NCBI GenBank assembly: GCA_003674045.1
Contig: PENC01000019.1
Coordinates: 62,001 to 126,000 of the forward strand
Reading direction: 5' to 3'
Source: Streptomyces griseocarneus
GTDB taxonomy: Bacteria; Actinomycetota; Actinomycetes; Streptomycetales; Streptomycetaceae
DNA: 64,000 nt
Part shown: in pieces, positions 51,842 through 60,403 of the stretch
How positions within the stretch are numbered: position 1 is the first letter of the stretch
Layout of the letters: every line of letters starts with the position of its first letter
Position numbers and translations under genes: made by a program
The notes under the pieces: model-generated
The model's input: the letters and a program-made list of their open reading frames with translations, nothing else
Database searches by the model: none
What the model was told of the DNA's origin: nothing

Positions 51842-52620
51842 GATTCCGCCGCCCCCCGAAGAAGCAAGGAGCCCCCGTGGCCACGCCCTACCCGCCCCCG
51901 GCCGCGGGCATCCCCGCCGACCCGCATCTGACGATCGTCGCGCTCCCGGACGGGACCGTCCACGCCGCCACCACACCCTCGGACCCCGGCGGGCTGTGGA
52001 GCTCGGTGCATTCCGCGTGGCGTCCGGCCCAGACCGAGGCGCAGCGGCTGGGCAGGCCCGTACGGGTGAGCGTCGGCCAGCAGGACGGCACGGTCATGGC
52101 CTACCTCGTGCACCCGGACGGCCGGCTGGACTGGGCCTCGGCCCACCCGCAGCTGCCGATGCCTGATCACCTCGACTCCCGGTGGCTGGACGTCACGCTC
52201 GACCAGCACCCGCTCGTGGAGACCGTACGCGCCGCTCAACGTGCCACCAACTGGCCTGCCGCGCAGGTCGCCGCAGGCCGGCTGGCCGGGCAGGTACGTA
52301 CCGAACTCGGCGACGACCACCCCCACACCGTCCTCGCCGCCGAACTCGAGGGCTTCTTCGCGCTGCACGCGCGGGACTGGCCCGCCGCAGCGCGCCTGCA
52401 CCTGACGGTGGCCCAGGAACGCCACCGGCTGTCCGCACCGCCCGGGGACACCCGGCGGATCCTGCACAACGCGGTCGCCGCGTGGCTTCACCTCCGCACC
52501 GACCCCGAGGCGACGGCCCTCGGCTTCGCGCTGGCACACCTCCTTCTCCGGCTCGCCCCGCACGACTCCCGGGCCCTGTCCGCCGTGCTGCGCACCCTGC
52601 CCACCGCGGCGACGACATGA
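51838..52620 (+). CDS. Hypothetical protein coupled to 2H gene
   Basis: The 260-residue protein starts at GTG 51838 with GGAGGTGA 7 nt before and a GTGA overlap with the 2H gene. An N-terminal strand-rich part (HLTIVALPDGTVHAATTPSDP ... VRVSVGQQDGTVMAYLVHPDGRLDW) precedes helical, TPR-like C-terminal repeats (AAGRLAGQVRTELGDDHPHTVLAAELEGFFALHARDWPAAARLHLTV). GTG 51877 is an alternative start. It may be a scaffold for the two enzymes (inference). Confidence 0.6.
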   Translation: MRFRRPPKKQGAPVATPYPPPAAGIPADPHLTIVALPDGTVHAATTPSDPGGLWSSVHSAWRPAQTEAQRLGRPVRVSVGQQDGTVMAYLVHPDGRLDWASAHPQLPMPDHLDSRWLDVTLDQHPLVETVRAAQRATNWPAAQVAAGRLAGQVRTELGDDHPHTVLAAELEGFFALHARDWPAAARLHLTVAQERHRLSAPPGDTRRILHNAVAAWLHLRTDPEATALGFALAHLLLRLAPHDSRALSAVLRTLPTAATT

Positions 52621-52675
52621 GCCACCCTCAGACCCGCAGCCCCTAAGCGCTCCGCTGGAAGTTCGGTGCGTTATC

Positions 52676-52726
52676 TGCGGGTGCGTCGTGGCTGGTCGCG
52701 CAGTTCCCCGCGCCCCTTCGGGGCGC
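52676..52726. repeat. Streptomyces-type intergenic repeat with hairpin
   Basis: The segment around GGTCGCGCAGTTCCCCGCGC followed by CCCTTCGGGGCGC matches a repeat I recall in very many Streptomyces intergenic regions. Its hairpin GCGCCCC-TTC-GGGGCGC (52710-52726) probably ends transcription of the 50190-52620 operon. Confidence 0.65.
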
Positions 52727-52958
52727 AACCGAACCGCACCGGACTTCGCCAAGCCCGCTTAGACGACGGCCCCGCTGGCGCCGGGCCGAGGAACACCGAG
52801 GACGTGGTTCCGGCGTTCCAACGGCCCCGCACCGCCCCGCGCCCCGCCCTCAGGACGGGAACGACATCGCCAGCACGCCGACGACAACCACCCCCGAAAC
52901 AGCCCCGGCCGCCCTGCCCGCGGCACCCCACCCCCACCACGGACACAAGGAGCCCGGC

Positions 52959-53378
52959 GTGGCCGTCGTCCTGTTCGACATCGCGTTCCTCGAGACCCCC
53001 CAGCCGTACCCGTGCCTCTTCTGCGGGGTCCTGGTCGAACACGACCGACGCCCGTACGTCTGGGGCACCCGCACCGACGGGACACGCTCCCTGATCTGCG
53101 GCGCATGCCACGAATACCAAGTCCCCGGGGAAGTCCACCGCTACTACCAGGCCACGCTGCGCACTGTGGCTGCCGTGGCCGACAACTCGCGGGTGATGAC
53201 CGGCGACTACAGCGAACTCGACGCCCGGCGGCCGCACTGGCGTGGGCAGGCCGCAAACGGTGGGCTGCCGGTGGACCAGGCGGCCCGGGAACTGACCGCG
53301 CGCCGGGTCAAGGAAGCGTTGTACGCGCAGATGGACGCGCGACAGCAGGCGGTCGGCTACCTCATCGCAGCAGCCTGA
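52959..53378 (+). CDS. Hypothetical protein with two CxxC pairs
   Basis: The 139-residue protein has CLFCGVL (near residue 19) and ICGACHEY (near 47), forming a likely zinc ribbon, followed by a helical part. GTG 52959 follows AAGGAG. Such small zinc-ribbon proteins are common on actinobacterial plasmids, and no function is known. Confidence 0.65.
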   Translation: MAVVLFDIAFLETPQPYPCLFCGVLVEHDRRPYVWGTRTDGTRSLICGACHEYQVPGEVHRYYQATLRTVAAVADNSRVMTGDYSELDARRPHWRGQAANGGLPVDQAARELTARRVKEALYAQMDARQQAVGYLIAAA

Positions 53379-53435
53379 GCGGCCGGCAGGCGCTGCGGGA
53401 GGTGGTTGTGCCGTTCCCGGGCATGGCCCCGCTCG

Positions 53436-53981
53436 TTGAACCCCCACGTGGACGTCATTGCCCTGGCCCGCGCCGGTTCCCGCCTTCAGCACGCCGACCA
53501 GATGCTCACCCAGGTCCGCGACCGCCTGACCGCCGGGGCACGCAGGAGCGGAGGCGAGAGAACGCAGGGCATGGACGACAACAAGGCCGTCGCCGTGCTC
53601 AGTGACGTGCACAAGCCCGTCGCGCAGGCCCGTGACGACGTCCTGGTCGCTTACGGGATTGCAACCGTGACTCTGGCGCTGAAGTCCAAAGCGCAGGACC
53701 GCGCCTTGGACGCCTACGGCACGCTCGCCGGCCTGGCGGACGGCCTCGACGACACGCTCGCGGCCCTCCAGCTCGCGGGGGCCGACGCGACCCTGCTCTC
53801 GTGTGCGTGCCAGACACTGGGCCAGGCCGTGGTCCACCTCGCGCGGGGCATCGGCGATGACGACCTCGCGGCTGGTGGCGACGGACGCACCCCCGTGCGG
53901 CTCGCCATGCAGTTCACTGTCCATGCGGAGGCAACTGCCGGTTCAGCGAACCCGCCGACGCCTGCCGCGCCGTCCCGGTGA
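53436..53981 (+). CDS. Hypothetical helical protein
   Basis: The 181 residues are nearly all helical (VDVIALARAGSRLQHADQMLTQVRDRL; VLSDVHKPVAQARDDVLVAYGIATVTLALKSKAQDRAL; LADGLDDTLAALQLAGADATLLSC). The start is uncertain: TTG 53436 gives the first gene-like codons, GTG 53448 and ATG 53571 are alternatives. Its 3' end overlaps the minus-strand 53914 gene. Confidence 0.5.
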   Translation: MNPHVDVIALARAGSRLQHADQMLTQVRDRLTAGARRSGGERTQGMDDNKAVAVLSDVHKPVAQARDDVLVAYGIATVTLALKSKAQDRALDAYGTLAGLADGLDDTLAALQLAGADATLLSCACQTLGQAVVHLARGIGDDDLAAGGDGRTPVRLAMQFTVHAEATAGSANPPTPAAPSR

Positions 53982-54297
53982 TGGCCGAGGCCACTCCGAC
54001 GCACACCTGATCGAACGGCAGGTAGGCGACGGACACGGCCGCCGACGAGGCGGCCAAGGCCGCGAAGAAGTAGAGGGCTACTCGTCGGCAGCGGGGGCTT
54101 TCGGCTGGCGGGCCGGCCCCGGTGCCGCGTCCTTCGACGACAGGGGACAGCATGCCGCTCGTGCGCTTCGACGCACTGATGTCCGTGTAGCTCCCGCGAA
54201 TCGCCAGCGCCCTCGCCTCGCTCAGCGGCGTCTGCCGAAAAGCGTGGCAAGGGCCGCCCGTCCGACCCGTCTTCAGGCTGAAGCGGGCGCTGCTCAT
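53914..54297 (-). CDS. Possible small membrane protein
   Basis: The 127 residues have one likely membrane stretch (VALYFFAALAASSAAVSVAYL, about 77-97) after a basic N-terminal part. Codons have G/C third-position bias. It overlaps the end of the plus-strand gene by 68 bp, so one of the two may be shorter or false. Function is unknown. Confidence 0.4.
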   Translation of the reverse strand: MSSARFSLKTGRTGGPCHAFRQTPLSEARALAIRGSYTDISASKRTSGMLSPVVEGRGTGAGPPAESPRCRRVALYFFAALAASSAAVSVAYLPFDQVCVGVASAITGTARQASAGSLNRQLPPHGQ

Positions 54298-54448
54298 GGT
54301 GGTCCCGTTCGCCTGGCAGGCCCTCTCCTACCCGGATGACACCGGGGTCCGCTTCCTCATGGCCTTCATGGCCAGGGGCGTGGGGACGACCACCGGAACC
54401 GTCGTGATCAGGCCCGCCGCTTCACCCGCCGACCGCCCCTCGCGGACC

Positions 54449-54724
54449 CTACCGAGCCGGGGGCTCCGTCGCGCTGATGGCCCGCAGCTCCCCGGCGACT
54501 ACCGCCATGAGCTCCCGTTCGTCGTCGCTCAGCGGCTCGGGGCTTGCCCCTCGCTCCAGCATGCGCACGGCGGCTTCCCGCAGCGCTACCGGCATCTCGA
54601 CCATGCGAGCGGCCCTCAGCAGGTCTCTGACCTGCTCCGTTGTGGACCCCGAGGAGGGAAGGAGGGCATTGATCCCGCGACGGGGGCGGGCGGCTTCGGT
54701 GGGCTGCTGCTGAGGGTGCGTCAC
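54449..54724 (-). CDS. Small hypothetical protein
   Basis: The 91-residue, helical protein (STTEQVRDLLRAARMVEMPVALREAAVRMLERGASPEPLSDDERELMAVVAGEL) starts at GTG 54724 with GGGAGATG about 10 nt upstream. No family is recognised. Confidence 0.55.
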   Translation of the reverse strand: MTHPQQQPTEAARPRRGINALLPSSGSTTEQVRDLLRAARMVEMPVALREAAVRMLERGASPEPLSDDERELMAVVAGELRAISATEPPAR

Positions 54725-54932
54725 GGGGTGATCATCTCCCGGAGGCGTCGCGCCGGACGAATCGCTCGCCTCGTCCGGTACGGGTTCCGCACGGTGTTTC
54801 CGAACCGCCGGGCCGGGCTTTCCCCTTGAAGGAGTACACGGGCCCGGGTTTCCCGTCTCGGTACGCTCTCCTCAGCCGGATGGCACAGGCGCTCTTCAAG
54901 CCGAGGGCGACCCGACAACGTAGGGGGAGCAG

Positions 54933-55265
54933 ATGACGGTTGAGATCCCGCCCACCGAGACGCCCTGGGCGCCCGTCGTCGTGAAGCCGGAGCATCTGCG
55001 CGCCCTCACCACGCTCTCCTCCGACCCCGACAGGGACCGCTCCGTCCTGGTCGCCGACCGTGCCGGCACGCTGAGCGTGGTCACCCCCGATGCCGCTCTG
55101 ACCGGCTGCTTTGCCGGGACCATGCGTCTGCTGGCCACCCGATCAGACCTTCTCGACGCGGGCCTGCGCGAGTCCTGGAAGGCGGGACGGCTCACCGGCC
55201 CCGTCGTCGACGTGTGCACGGCCGAGGCCGCCTCCCTCAACGCCGCCGAGCGGACCGCAGCGTGA
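54933..55265 (+). CDS. Small hypothetical protein
   Basis: The 110 residues have VVVKPEHLRALTTLSSDPDRDRSVLVADRAGTLSVVTPDAALTG, then a helix LLATRSDLLDAGLRESWKAGRL. GGGGGAG lies just before ATG 54933. No family is known. It is upstream of the peptide/methyltransferase pair but separated by about 400 bp. Confidence 0.6.
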   Translation: MTVEIPPTETPWAPVVVKPEHLRALTTLSSDPDRDRSVLVADRAGTLSVVTPDAALTGCFAGTMRLLATRSDLLDAGLRESWKAGRLTGPVVDVCTAEAASLNAAERTAA

Positions 55266-55492
55266 GTACGTCCCCGCTGCCGCCCGGGCCGCAGCCGGCC
55301 GCGGGCCACCGGAGCGGCTCGTGATGTCCACCACCAGGCGGTCGGCCCTGCGGAGATCCGTCCGGGTGTCATGAGCCCCCGTCGTCGTGATCCGTGGCGC
55401 GTTTGCTTCGTTCGCGCCTGCTGTCTCTGATCCCGACAGCCCCATGGGAATGCTGCGGCACTGGTCCACAGCCAGGTCTGAAGCATGTCGTC

Positions 55493-55568
55493 GGAGCAGG
55501 CGATGGTCATCACCTGCTCCGGTTTGGTGATCCCCCTCGAAGGCGTTCGGAGCAGCGACGGCTGCTCC
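55493..55568. promoter_or_regulatory. Two palindromes with the same arms GGAGCAG/CTGCTCC
   Basis: GGAGCAGG (55493-55500) with CCTGCTCC (55513-55520), extended by GATG/CATC inside, and GGAGCAG (55549-55555) with CTGCTCC (55562-55568). They lie 95-170 bp before the peptide gene, in an otherwise gene-free stretch (55266-55662). They may be operators for the pair (inference). Confidence 0.5.
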
Positions 55569-55662
55569 AGGCTTCCAGGGACCCGGGCATCTTTCGCGCC
55601 CGCAGCGGCTACGCCAGACTGCGATGCGTCCGCCATCTCACCGACATGAGAGGGGCGCCACC

Positions 55663-55803
55663 ATGGGTCGGCACTCCGGGGGTAAGGCGCCGCAGGAAGA
55701 CTGGGACCCCGACAAGCACGGCGGGAAGGGCAGCGGCGAGCCGACATCGGACGGCAGCACCCCGCCCGGGAACGGCGCCCACCGTGAGGACGACAAGAAG
55801 TGA
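55663..55803 (+). CDS. Putative RiPP precursor peptide, 46 residues
   Basis: ATG 55663 follows GAGGGG at 8 nt. The peptide is hydrophilic, with a basic start (MGRHSGGK), an acidic centre (EDWDPDKHGG), an Asp-Gly (D30-G31) and Asn-Gly (N37-G38) and an EDDKK end. It has no cysteine and no leader-like hydrophobic part. Its stop overlaps the methyltransferase start (GTGA), so the two are co-translated. The layout matches imiditide-type pairs, in which a PIMT homologue methylates one Asp that then closes to aspartimide. The modified residue here, if any, is unknown; D30 is a reasonable guess. Confidence 0.55.
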   Translation: MGRHSGGKAPQEDWDPDKHGGKGSGEPTSDGSTPPGNGAHREDDKK

Positions 55804-56969
55804 CCGGCCCGGACTTCGCCTCGCTCCGCGCCGCGTGCACGGACGAACTGGCCAAGAGCGGCTGCTTCGACCGCGCCCCATGGGCCCGTGCCGCCGTCTT
55901 GAAGGTGGAGCGCGAGCGGTTCGTCCCGCGCGATGTCTGGGAGTGGGCCAAGGACGGCTACCGCGTCCTGTCCTACAGCACCGACCCGCAAGCATGGGCG
56001 AGGGCCGTCTACGACCCCGTGAGGGCAGTCGTGACCCAGATCAACGACGACGAGCGCACCCCGCTCACCACGGACGGCCTCGTACGCGGCGCCGCGACCT
56101 CGTCGGTGTCCGCGCTGGACATCGTCTGCATCAAGCTCGGGTACCTCGACCTGGAGCCCGGTCACAAGGTGCTCGACATCGGCGCCGGGTCGGGCGTGAA
56201 CGCCGCGCTGCTGGAAGAACGCGCCGGGGCCGGGAACGTCGTCACCATCGAGATCGACACGTCGCTGGCCGAGCAGGCCGAACACAACCTGGACACCACC
56301 GGGTACACAGCCCGGGTCGTCTGCGGCGACGGCGAGAACGGCTTCGCCGACAGCGCGCCGTACGACCGGCTGATCTGCACCGCATCAGCCCGGCACATCC
56401 CCCGGGCCTGGCGGGAACAGGCCCGCCCCGGCGGGACCATCCTGACCCCGTTCGGCACGCTGTTCTCCAACAGCGGGCTCCTGCGCCTGACGGTCGGCCC
56501 GGACGGCACAGCCGAGGGACGGTTCGTGCACACGGCCGCCTACATGTGGCTGCGCTCCCACCGCGCACCGGGCGGCCGGCCACCACGCGACGGACAAGAG
56601 CGGCTGTCCGCATCCCCTGCCGACCCCGACAAGATCCTCGACAACGACTGGCACGCCAACTTCGCCATCGGCCAGCTGGTGCCCGGCCTGACGATGCAGC
56701 GCACCATCAGCGAAGAGGACCCTCGCATCCTGCTGTGGGACGGCAAGGACTCCTTCGCATCGGTGTGCTGCGCCGGCTGGGACGAGGCAGACGCCGTTCT
56801 CCAGCAGGGCCCGCGGTCACTGTGGGACGAGGTCCTGACCGCCCGCTCGTGGTGGGACGACCACGGCCGGCCCGAGACCACCCGCTACGGGCTGACCATC
56901 ACCGCCGACGATCAACACCACATGTGGCTCGACTCGCCCGAGAACCCCCTCGTCCACAGCACGGCCTGA
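55800..56969 (+). CDS. PIMT-type O-methyltransferase
   Basis: The 389-residue protein has a protein-L-isoaspartate methyltransferase core: FVPRDVWEWA at the start, TDGLVRGAATSSVSALDIVCIKL, SAM motif I VLDIGAGSG (124-132), then TIEIDTSL and FADSAPYDRLICTASARHIP, and PGGTILTPFGT. Housekeeping PIMTs have about 210 residues; this has an extra C-terminal part of about 150 residues, as in RiPP-associated forms. GTG 55800 overlaps the peptide stop by 4 nt. No ATP-grasp or lanthipeptide synthetase is nearby, which argues against graspetide and lanthipeptide systems. Confidence 0.85.
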   Translation: MTGPDFASLRAACTDELAKSGCFDRAPWARAAVLKVERERFVPRDVWEWAKDGYRVLSYSTDPQAWARAVYDPVRAVVTQINDDERTPLTTDGLVRGAATSSVSALDIVCIKLGYLDLEPGHKVLDIGAGSGVNAALLEERAGAGNVVTIEIDTSLAEQAEHNLDTTGYTARVVCGDGENGFADSAPYDRLICTASARHIPRAWREQARPGGTILTPFGTLFSNSGLLRLTVGPDGTAEGRFVHTAAYMWLRSHRAPGGRPPRDGQERLSASPADPDKILDNDWHANFAIGQLVPGLTMQRTISEEDPRILLWDGKDSFASVCCAGWDEADAVLQQGPRSLWDEVLTARSWWDDHGRPETTRYGLTITADDQHHMWLDSPENPLVHSTA

Positions 56970-57019
56970 ACCACGGACGGACGTGCGCCCAGGGCGGACG
57001 GGCGCCGCCCGGCTGCGCC

Positions 57020-57589
57020 CTATCCGGCGTCGCCGCGCTGTGCGCAGGAAGGGCAACTGCGCCCCCACGGCAGGCAGTCATCCATCCCGAAACGGGTGGC
57101 ACATCCGGGGCACTGTTCGCTGACGCGGATCGCGGACCCGGCGAGGAAGGGGTGGTTGGTGCCGTTCCAGTCGTCCAGGTCGGTCGTTCCCAGCGGCCAC
57201 AACGGCGGGGCAGGGTAGTCGGCGGAGTCAAGCGTGCCGAAGAAGGGCCGCCCGTCGCGGCGCAAGAGGTCGTCGAACTGCCTGCCGGTGGGGTCCGCGC
57301 CGTACCAGGCACCGTCGTGGTCCTGGACGACGACGATCCAGTGGAGGCCGATCGGGTCCGCCAGGGTCTCGTCGTCCGGGTGGTCGCGCAGCACCACCAG
57401 CTCGGCGCAGTATCCGGCCGTGCGGAAGGACGCGGCCAGGCGCCCGGACATGGGCTCGCACATGGGGTAGTCGTTGAACCAGTCGACGGGGACGTCCGGG
57501 TACTGAGTCCACCACCAGGCGTCCAGGTCGTAGTCGAAGAAGGCGTCCATCACGTACCGGCCGCTGAATCGGGGCTGATGGTGCGTCAC
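57020..57589 (-). CDS. Hypothetical protein, last gene of operon 3
   Basis: The 189-residue protein starts at GTG 57589. It has an aromatic, acidic N-terminal part (MDAFFDYDLDAWWWTQYPDVPVDWFNDYP), a core with YCAELVVLRDHPDDETLADPIGLHWIVVVQDHDGAWYGADPTG and a C-terminal zinc ribbon CPGCATRFG ... SCPSC. The middle WIVV..DG..YDA-like pattern recalls a C39-type or NTF fold, but no catalytic Cys is clear. It is convergent with the methyltransferase gene. Confidence 0.6.
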   Translation of the reverse strand: MTHHQPRFSGRYVMDAFFDYDLDAWWWTQYPDVPVDWFNDYPMCEPMSGRLAASFRTAGYCAELVVLRDHPDDETLADPIGLHWIVVVQDHDGAWYGADPTGRQFDDLLRRDGRPFFGTLDSADYPAPPLWPLGTTDLDDWNGTNHPFLAGSAIRVSEQCPGCATRFGMDDCLPWGRSCPSCAQRGDAG

Positions 57590-57775
57590 GTGGCATCGTC
57601 CTGTCGATGTGCCCCGGGGCATGCAGACCGGGAGCGGGATAGGAAAGGGGAGAGGGAGGTGCCCGCGAGGCGGGCCCGGCTCTGCGGCATCGGGTGGCCC
57701 GCGTCGGAGCCGGTGCGCACTCGCCCTGCGCTGCTGGCCGGAGCCGGGGCACCGGCCGATGGAGGGCGCTTCAGC

Positions 57776-58408
57776 TCACTGTTCGCGGGTGCGCCACGCC
57801 TCGCGGTCCTCGACCCACTGCTCGCAGGCCCGGACGTGTTCTGCTGTGGCGTCCAGCCGCTCGACGCGCACTCCGTTGTCAATCAGCGCGACGGCCTCGG
57901 GTGGTCCGCCGGGGCGGTAACGGTGCCGCTGATCGAGGATGACCAGGGTCTGGGCGATGCCCTGATGGTCCGGCAACGCCATGGACGTCTCCTCGAACGG
58001 TCCTGCCGGGCCGTCCGGCACGGCGATCCAGTCGCCGGGCATGGCGTGCCAGGGGAAGACCAGCTCGCCGCCGTGCGGGCCCTTGCCGACGGGGCCGTCT
58101 GCGGGCGCCGGTTCCTGGGTCTCGGCTTCCCGCGAGATCAGCTCCAGCCCGGCGACGCTCATCCGGAAGTCGGTGAGGCGGGCCGGGTTGGCCATCTGCC
58201 AGAGTCTGGCGAGCTGCGTGGTCACGCGCCGCCAGTCCTCGGCCCGCTCGCCGGTGACGGTACCGCCGGTGCTCAGTGTCCGAAGCGTCCGGGTGACGAA
58301 GGCGTACCGGCCGAGCTCGCGACCATCGTTGCCTTTCATGTCCGCGGGCAGGGGCTGGAGTTGCTCGGCGAGGCGCTGAGCATAGAGGCGTGTGGAGGGC
58401 GAGGGCAT
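57776..58408 (-). CDS. Hypothetical protein
   Basis: The 210 residues have a helical N-terminal half (RLYAQRLAEQLQPLPAD; RYAFVTRTLRTLSTGG; DWRRVTTQLARLWQMAN), a centre with LVFPWHAMPGDWIAVPDG and ALPDHQGIAQTLVILDQRHRY, and an acidic C-terminal helix. AAGGA precedes ATG 58408. It is in operon 3; no family is known. Confidence 0.6.
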   Translation of the reverse strand: MPSPSTRLYAQRLAEQLQPLPADMKGNDGRELGRYAFVTRTLRTLSTGGTVTGERAEDWRRVTTQLARLWQMANPARLTDFRMSVAGLELISREAETQEPAPADGPVGKGPHGGELVFPWHAMPGDWIAVPDGPAGPFEETSMALPDHQGIAQTLVILDQRHRYRPGGPPEAVALIDNGVRVERLDATAEHVRACEQWVEDREAWRTREQ

Positions 58409-58537
58409 CGGGAGTCCTTGAGATGGAATGGAGGAGAGGGGCCGCACGGGCGCCGTCCCGGGCGTGATCGGCACGGCCCTGGAGTGGGAGAGGCGGGCCG
58501 GGCGGTCCGGAGCGGAAGCGGCTATGGGATGGGGGTG

Positions 58538-59596
58538 TCAGTCGGGCAGGACGCCGGTGATGGTGGGCATCCCCTGGACGGTGGTGACGGAGACGGCGGG
58601 GGACAGGAGCTTGAACGCGTGCTTCCAGGGCCGGTCGGCGAGCGTGAGCAGTCCCACCGAAGGCAGAAGCATCGAGAGGCGGTTGGAGCTGGTGTAGCCG
58701 AGTCGCTGGTAGAAGCGGGTCAGGTCGCGTTGGTGGCGCAGCGTCAGCACTGCGTAGCCCGCGTCGCGGAAGGTGTCCTCGGCCTGCCGGAGAAGCTGTT
58801 GAGCGATGCCGCGCCCCCGGTCCTCGGGCCGGACGGCGAGTGCGTGGACCGTGGAGAGGCGGTCAAGGAGCCGACGCCGCACGAGGCCGGACGCGCGGCC
58901 GGGCCTGGCGATCCAGTGGGGCGGCCCGCAGACGATGACCCCCACCGCGCGGCCATCGGCGTCTTCGGCGAGCAGGAAGTGGTTGTGGCGGTGGGACAGC
59001 GGACCGTCGTCGGTGGCGTCGGTGAGCGCGTGGCGCATCAGGTCGAGCGCTGCGGACACCTCTTCGGCGGGCCGGAGGAGGTCCACCAGGGAGACGAGAT
59101 CGACGACGGTGTCGCCGTCGGCCAGAGTCGCGGTGCGGATACGGATGCCGGATCGGGGAGCAAGAGTGGTCACGGGGAGGGGGTCCTTCGATGGCACGGC
59201 CGCGCAGATCGTCGGGGCGGCCTGGACGGTCCAGCCGAAGAAGAGCCAGCTCGACTGGGCGGTGGGGGTGTCCAGCAGCAGTGCTCCGGCGGCGCCGGAG
59301 GCGATACGGTGGTCGCCGTCCTCGATGAGCCGGTCGGCCAGCCATTCGGCATCGTCTGCGTCCAGCGGGGCACCGTCGGCGCCGTCGAACGCGGTGTAGG
59401 AATCGCCGAAGTAGCCCGCCTCGACGGCGCGGAGCGGCGCCCGGTCCGGGACGACCACGACGCCCTTCACCTTCGTGAGGTCCGCGTGGCGGTACATGCG
59501 GTCGTGGGGCCGGATGCTGTCCTCGATGGCGTGGGCGGCGAGGGCGTTTTCCGGCGTAGGGCCGCTCGCGGTGAAGCGGTACAGCATGGGGTACAT
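58538..59596 (-). CDS. GNAT-family N-acetyltransferase with extra N-terminal domain
   Basis: The 352-residue protein has a GNAT fold in its second half (about 150-310): HFLLAEDADGRAVGVIVCG, then VHALAVRPEDRGRGIAQQLLRQAEDTFRDAGYAVLTL (acetyl-CoA loop RGRGIA) and FYQRLGYTSS. The N-terminal 150 residues (KVKGVVVVPDRAPLRAVEAGYFGD ... LIEDGDHRIASGAAGALLLDT) are not recognised. It transfers an acetyl group to an unknown amine. AGAGGA lies 6 nt before ATG 59596. It is the second gene of operon 3. Confidence 0.8.
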   Translation of the reverse strand: MYPMLYRFTASGPTPENALAAHAIEDSIRPHDRMYRHADLTKVKGVVVVPDRAPLRAVEAGYFGDSYTAFDGADGAPLDADDAEWLADRLIEDGDHRIASGAAGALLLDTPTAQSSWLFFGWTVQAAPTICAAVPSKDPLPVTTLAPRSGIRIRTATLADGDTVVDLVSLVDLLRPAEEVSAALDLMRHALTDATDDGPLSHRHNHFLLAEDADGRAVGVIVCGPPHWIARPGRASGLVRRRLLDRLSTVHALAVRPEDRGRGIAQQLLRQAEDTFRDAGYAVLTLRHQRDLTRFYQRLGYTSSNRLSMLLPSVGLLTLADRPWKHAFKLLSPAVSVTTVQGMPTITGVLPD

Positions 59597-59656
59597 GGCA
59601 GTCCTCTGGGGTCGGCGGCCGCCGGGGGAAGCCCGGCGACCGGGGAGGGGGCGCGG

Positions 59657-60292
59657 TCAGGCGGGCTGGCCGGGGAAGAGGCGGCCTCGGTGGCGCATGG
59701 CGTGCATGATTCGGCCCAGGGCAGCGGGGATGGTCCCGTGCGCCGTCTCGGAGCGGCCGCCCCGCCGACCGAGGGCATCTGTGCGGGGCTGCTCGCCCCG
59801 GGTACGCACGATGTGGAAGGCGCGCTGGTTGAGATCGAGGGCGTGCACGATCCGGACTTCCTGACGGCTGGGCAGCATGTGGTTCACGCGTGCGCCCCGC
59901 TGTGCGAGCTCTGTCAGCCGCTGGGGAAGCTCGGTGTCGGCGGGCCTGCCCCAGCCCTCGAACATGAACCCGACCGCGCTGACGCGGGCTCCGTGGACGT
60001 CGCCGGGCAGGACGACAGGCGGGACAGGCGGCAGCGAGCCCGCACGTCGCCACAGGGCGTCGGCGGGGTGGTTGTTCCCGGGATTCCACAGGCGCTCGGG
60101 GACGAACGCCGCCTCCACACGCTCGCCGGGCAGAACGCGCAGTGTGAACAACTGGGCAGGCCGGTCCCACCCCTGACGCTCGCCCAGCTCGTCTTCGATC
60201 GCCGTCAGAGCGGCGGCGACGGTGTTGGTGGCGGGGTCGTCCGTCAGGAGGGTGGGGGAGGAGATGGTGAAGCTGCGGGTTTCCCAGGGCAT
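59657..60292 (-). CDS. Hypothetical protein, first gene of operon 3
   Basis: The 211-residue protein starts MPWETRSFTISSPTLLTDDPATNTVAAAL. It has strand-rich QLFTLRVLPGERVEAAFVPERLW and VSAVGFMFEGWGRPADTELPQRLTELAQRGARVN, QEVRIVHALDLNQRAFHIVRTRGEQP, and a basic C-terminal end. GGAAAGG precedes ATG 60292. It is the first gene behind the conserved promoter at 60375-60403. Function is unknown. Confidence 0.6.
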   Translation of the reverse strand: MPWETRSFTISSPTLLTDDPATNTVAAALTAIEDELGERQGWDRPAQLFTLRVLPGERVEAAFVPERLWNPGNNHPADALWRRAGSLPPVPPVVLPGDVHGARVSAVGFMFEGWGRPADTELPQRLTELAQRGARVNHMLPSRQEVRIVHALDLNQRAFHIVRTRGEQPRTDALGRRGGRSETAHGTIPAALGRIMHAMRHRGRLFPGQPA

Positions 60293-60374
60293 GGCAAGCG
60301 CGCCTTTCCGAAAAGCCGCAAGCGGGTGCGGCCGTGATGAAGGGGGGAGGCCGGGCGACCGGCCCGGTGCAACT

Positions 60375-60403
60375 AAAGTACATCTAAGAATCGAGCAATG
60401 CAA
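60375..60403 (-). promoter_or_regulatory. Promoter of operon 3 (shared family)
   Basis: On the minus strand, -35 TTGCAT (60398-60403), 17-nt spacer, -10 TACTTT (60375-60380). The spacer has the same CGATTCTTAGATG-type core as its two relatives, and the upstream GGGGTGG ... CCCTTGA block is shared with 30705-30726. Confidence 0.75.

Noticed and set aside
55663..56969. Considered as graspetide or lanthipeptide locus
   Set aside because: No ATP-grasp enzyme and no lanthionine synthetase are nearby, and the peptide has no cysteine.
55394..60337. A 1647-codon open frame on the plus strand
   Set aside because: It is the mirror of four well-supported minus-strand genes with ribosome sites and family matches (for example the GNAT enzyme), and of the peptide/methyltransferase genes in another frame. 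Long antisense frames are common at this GC content.
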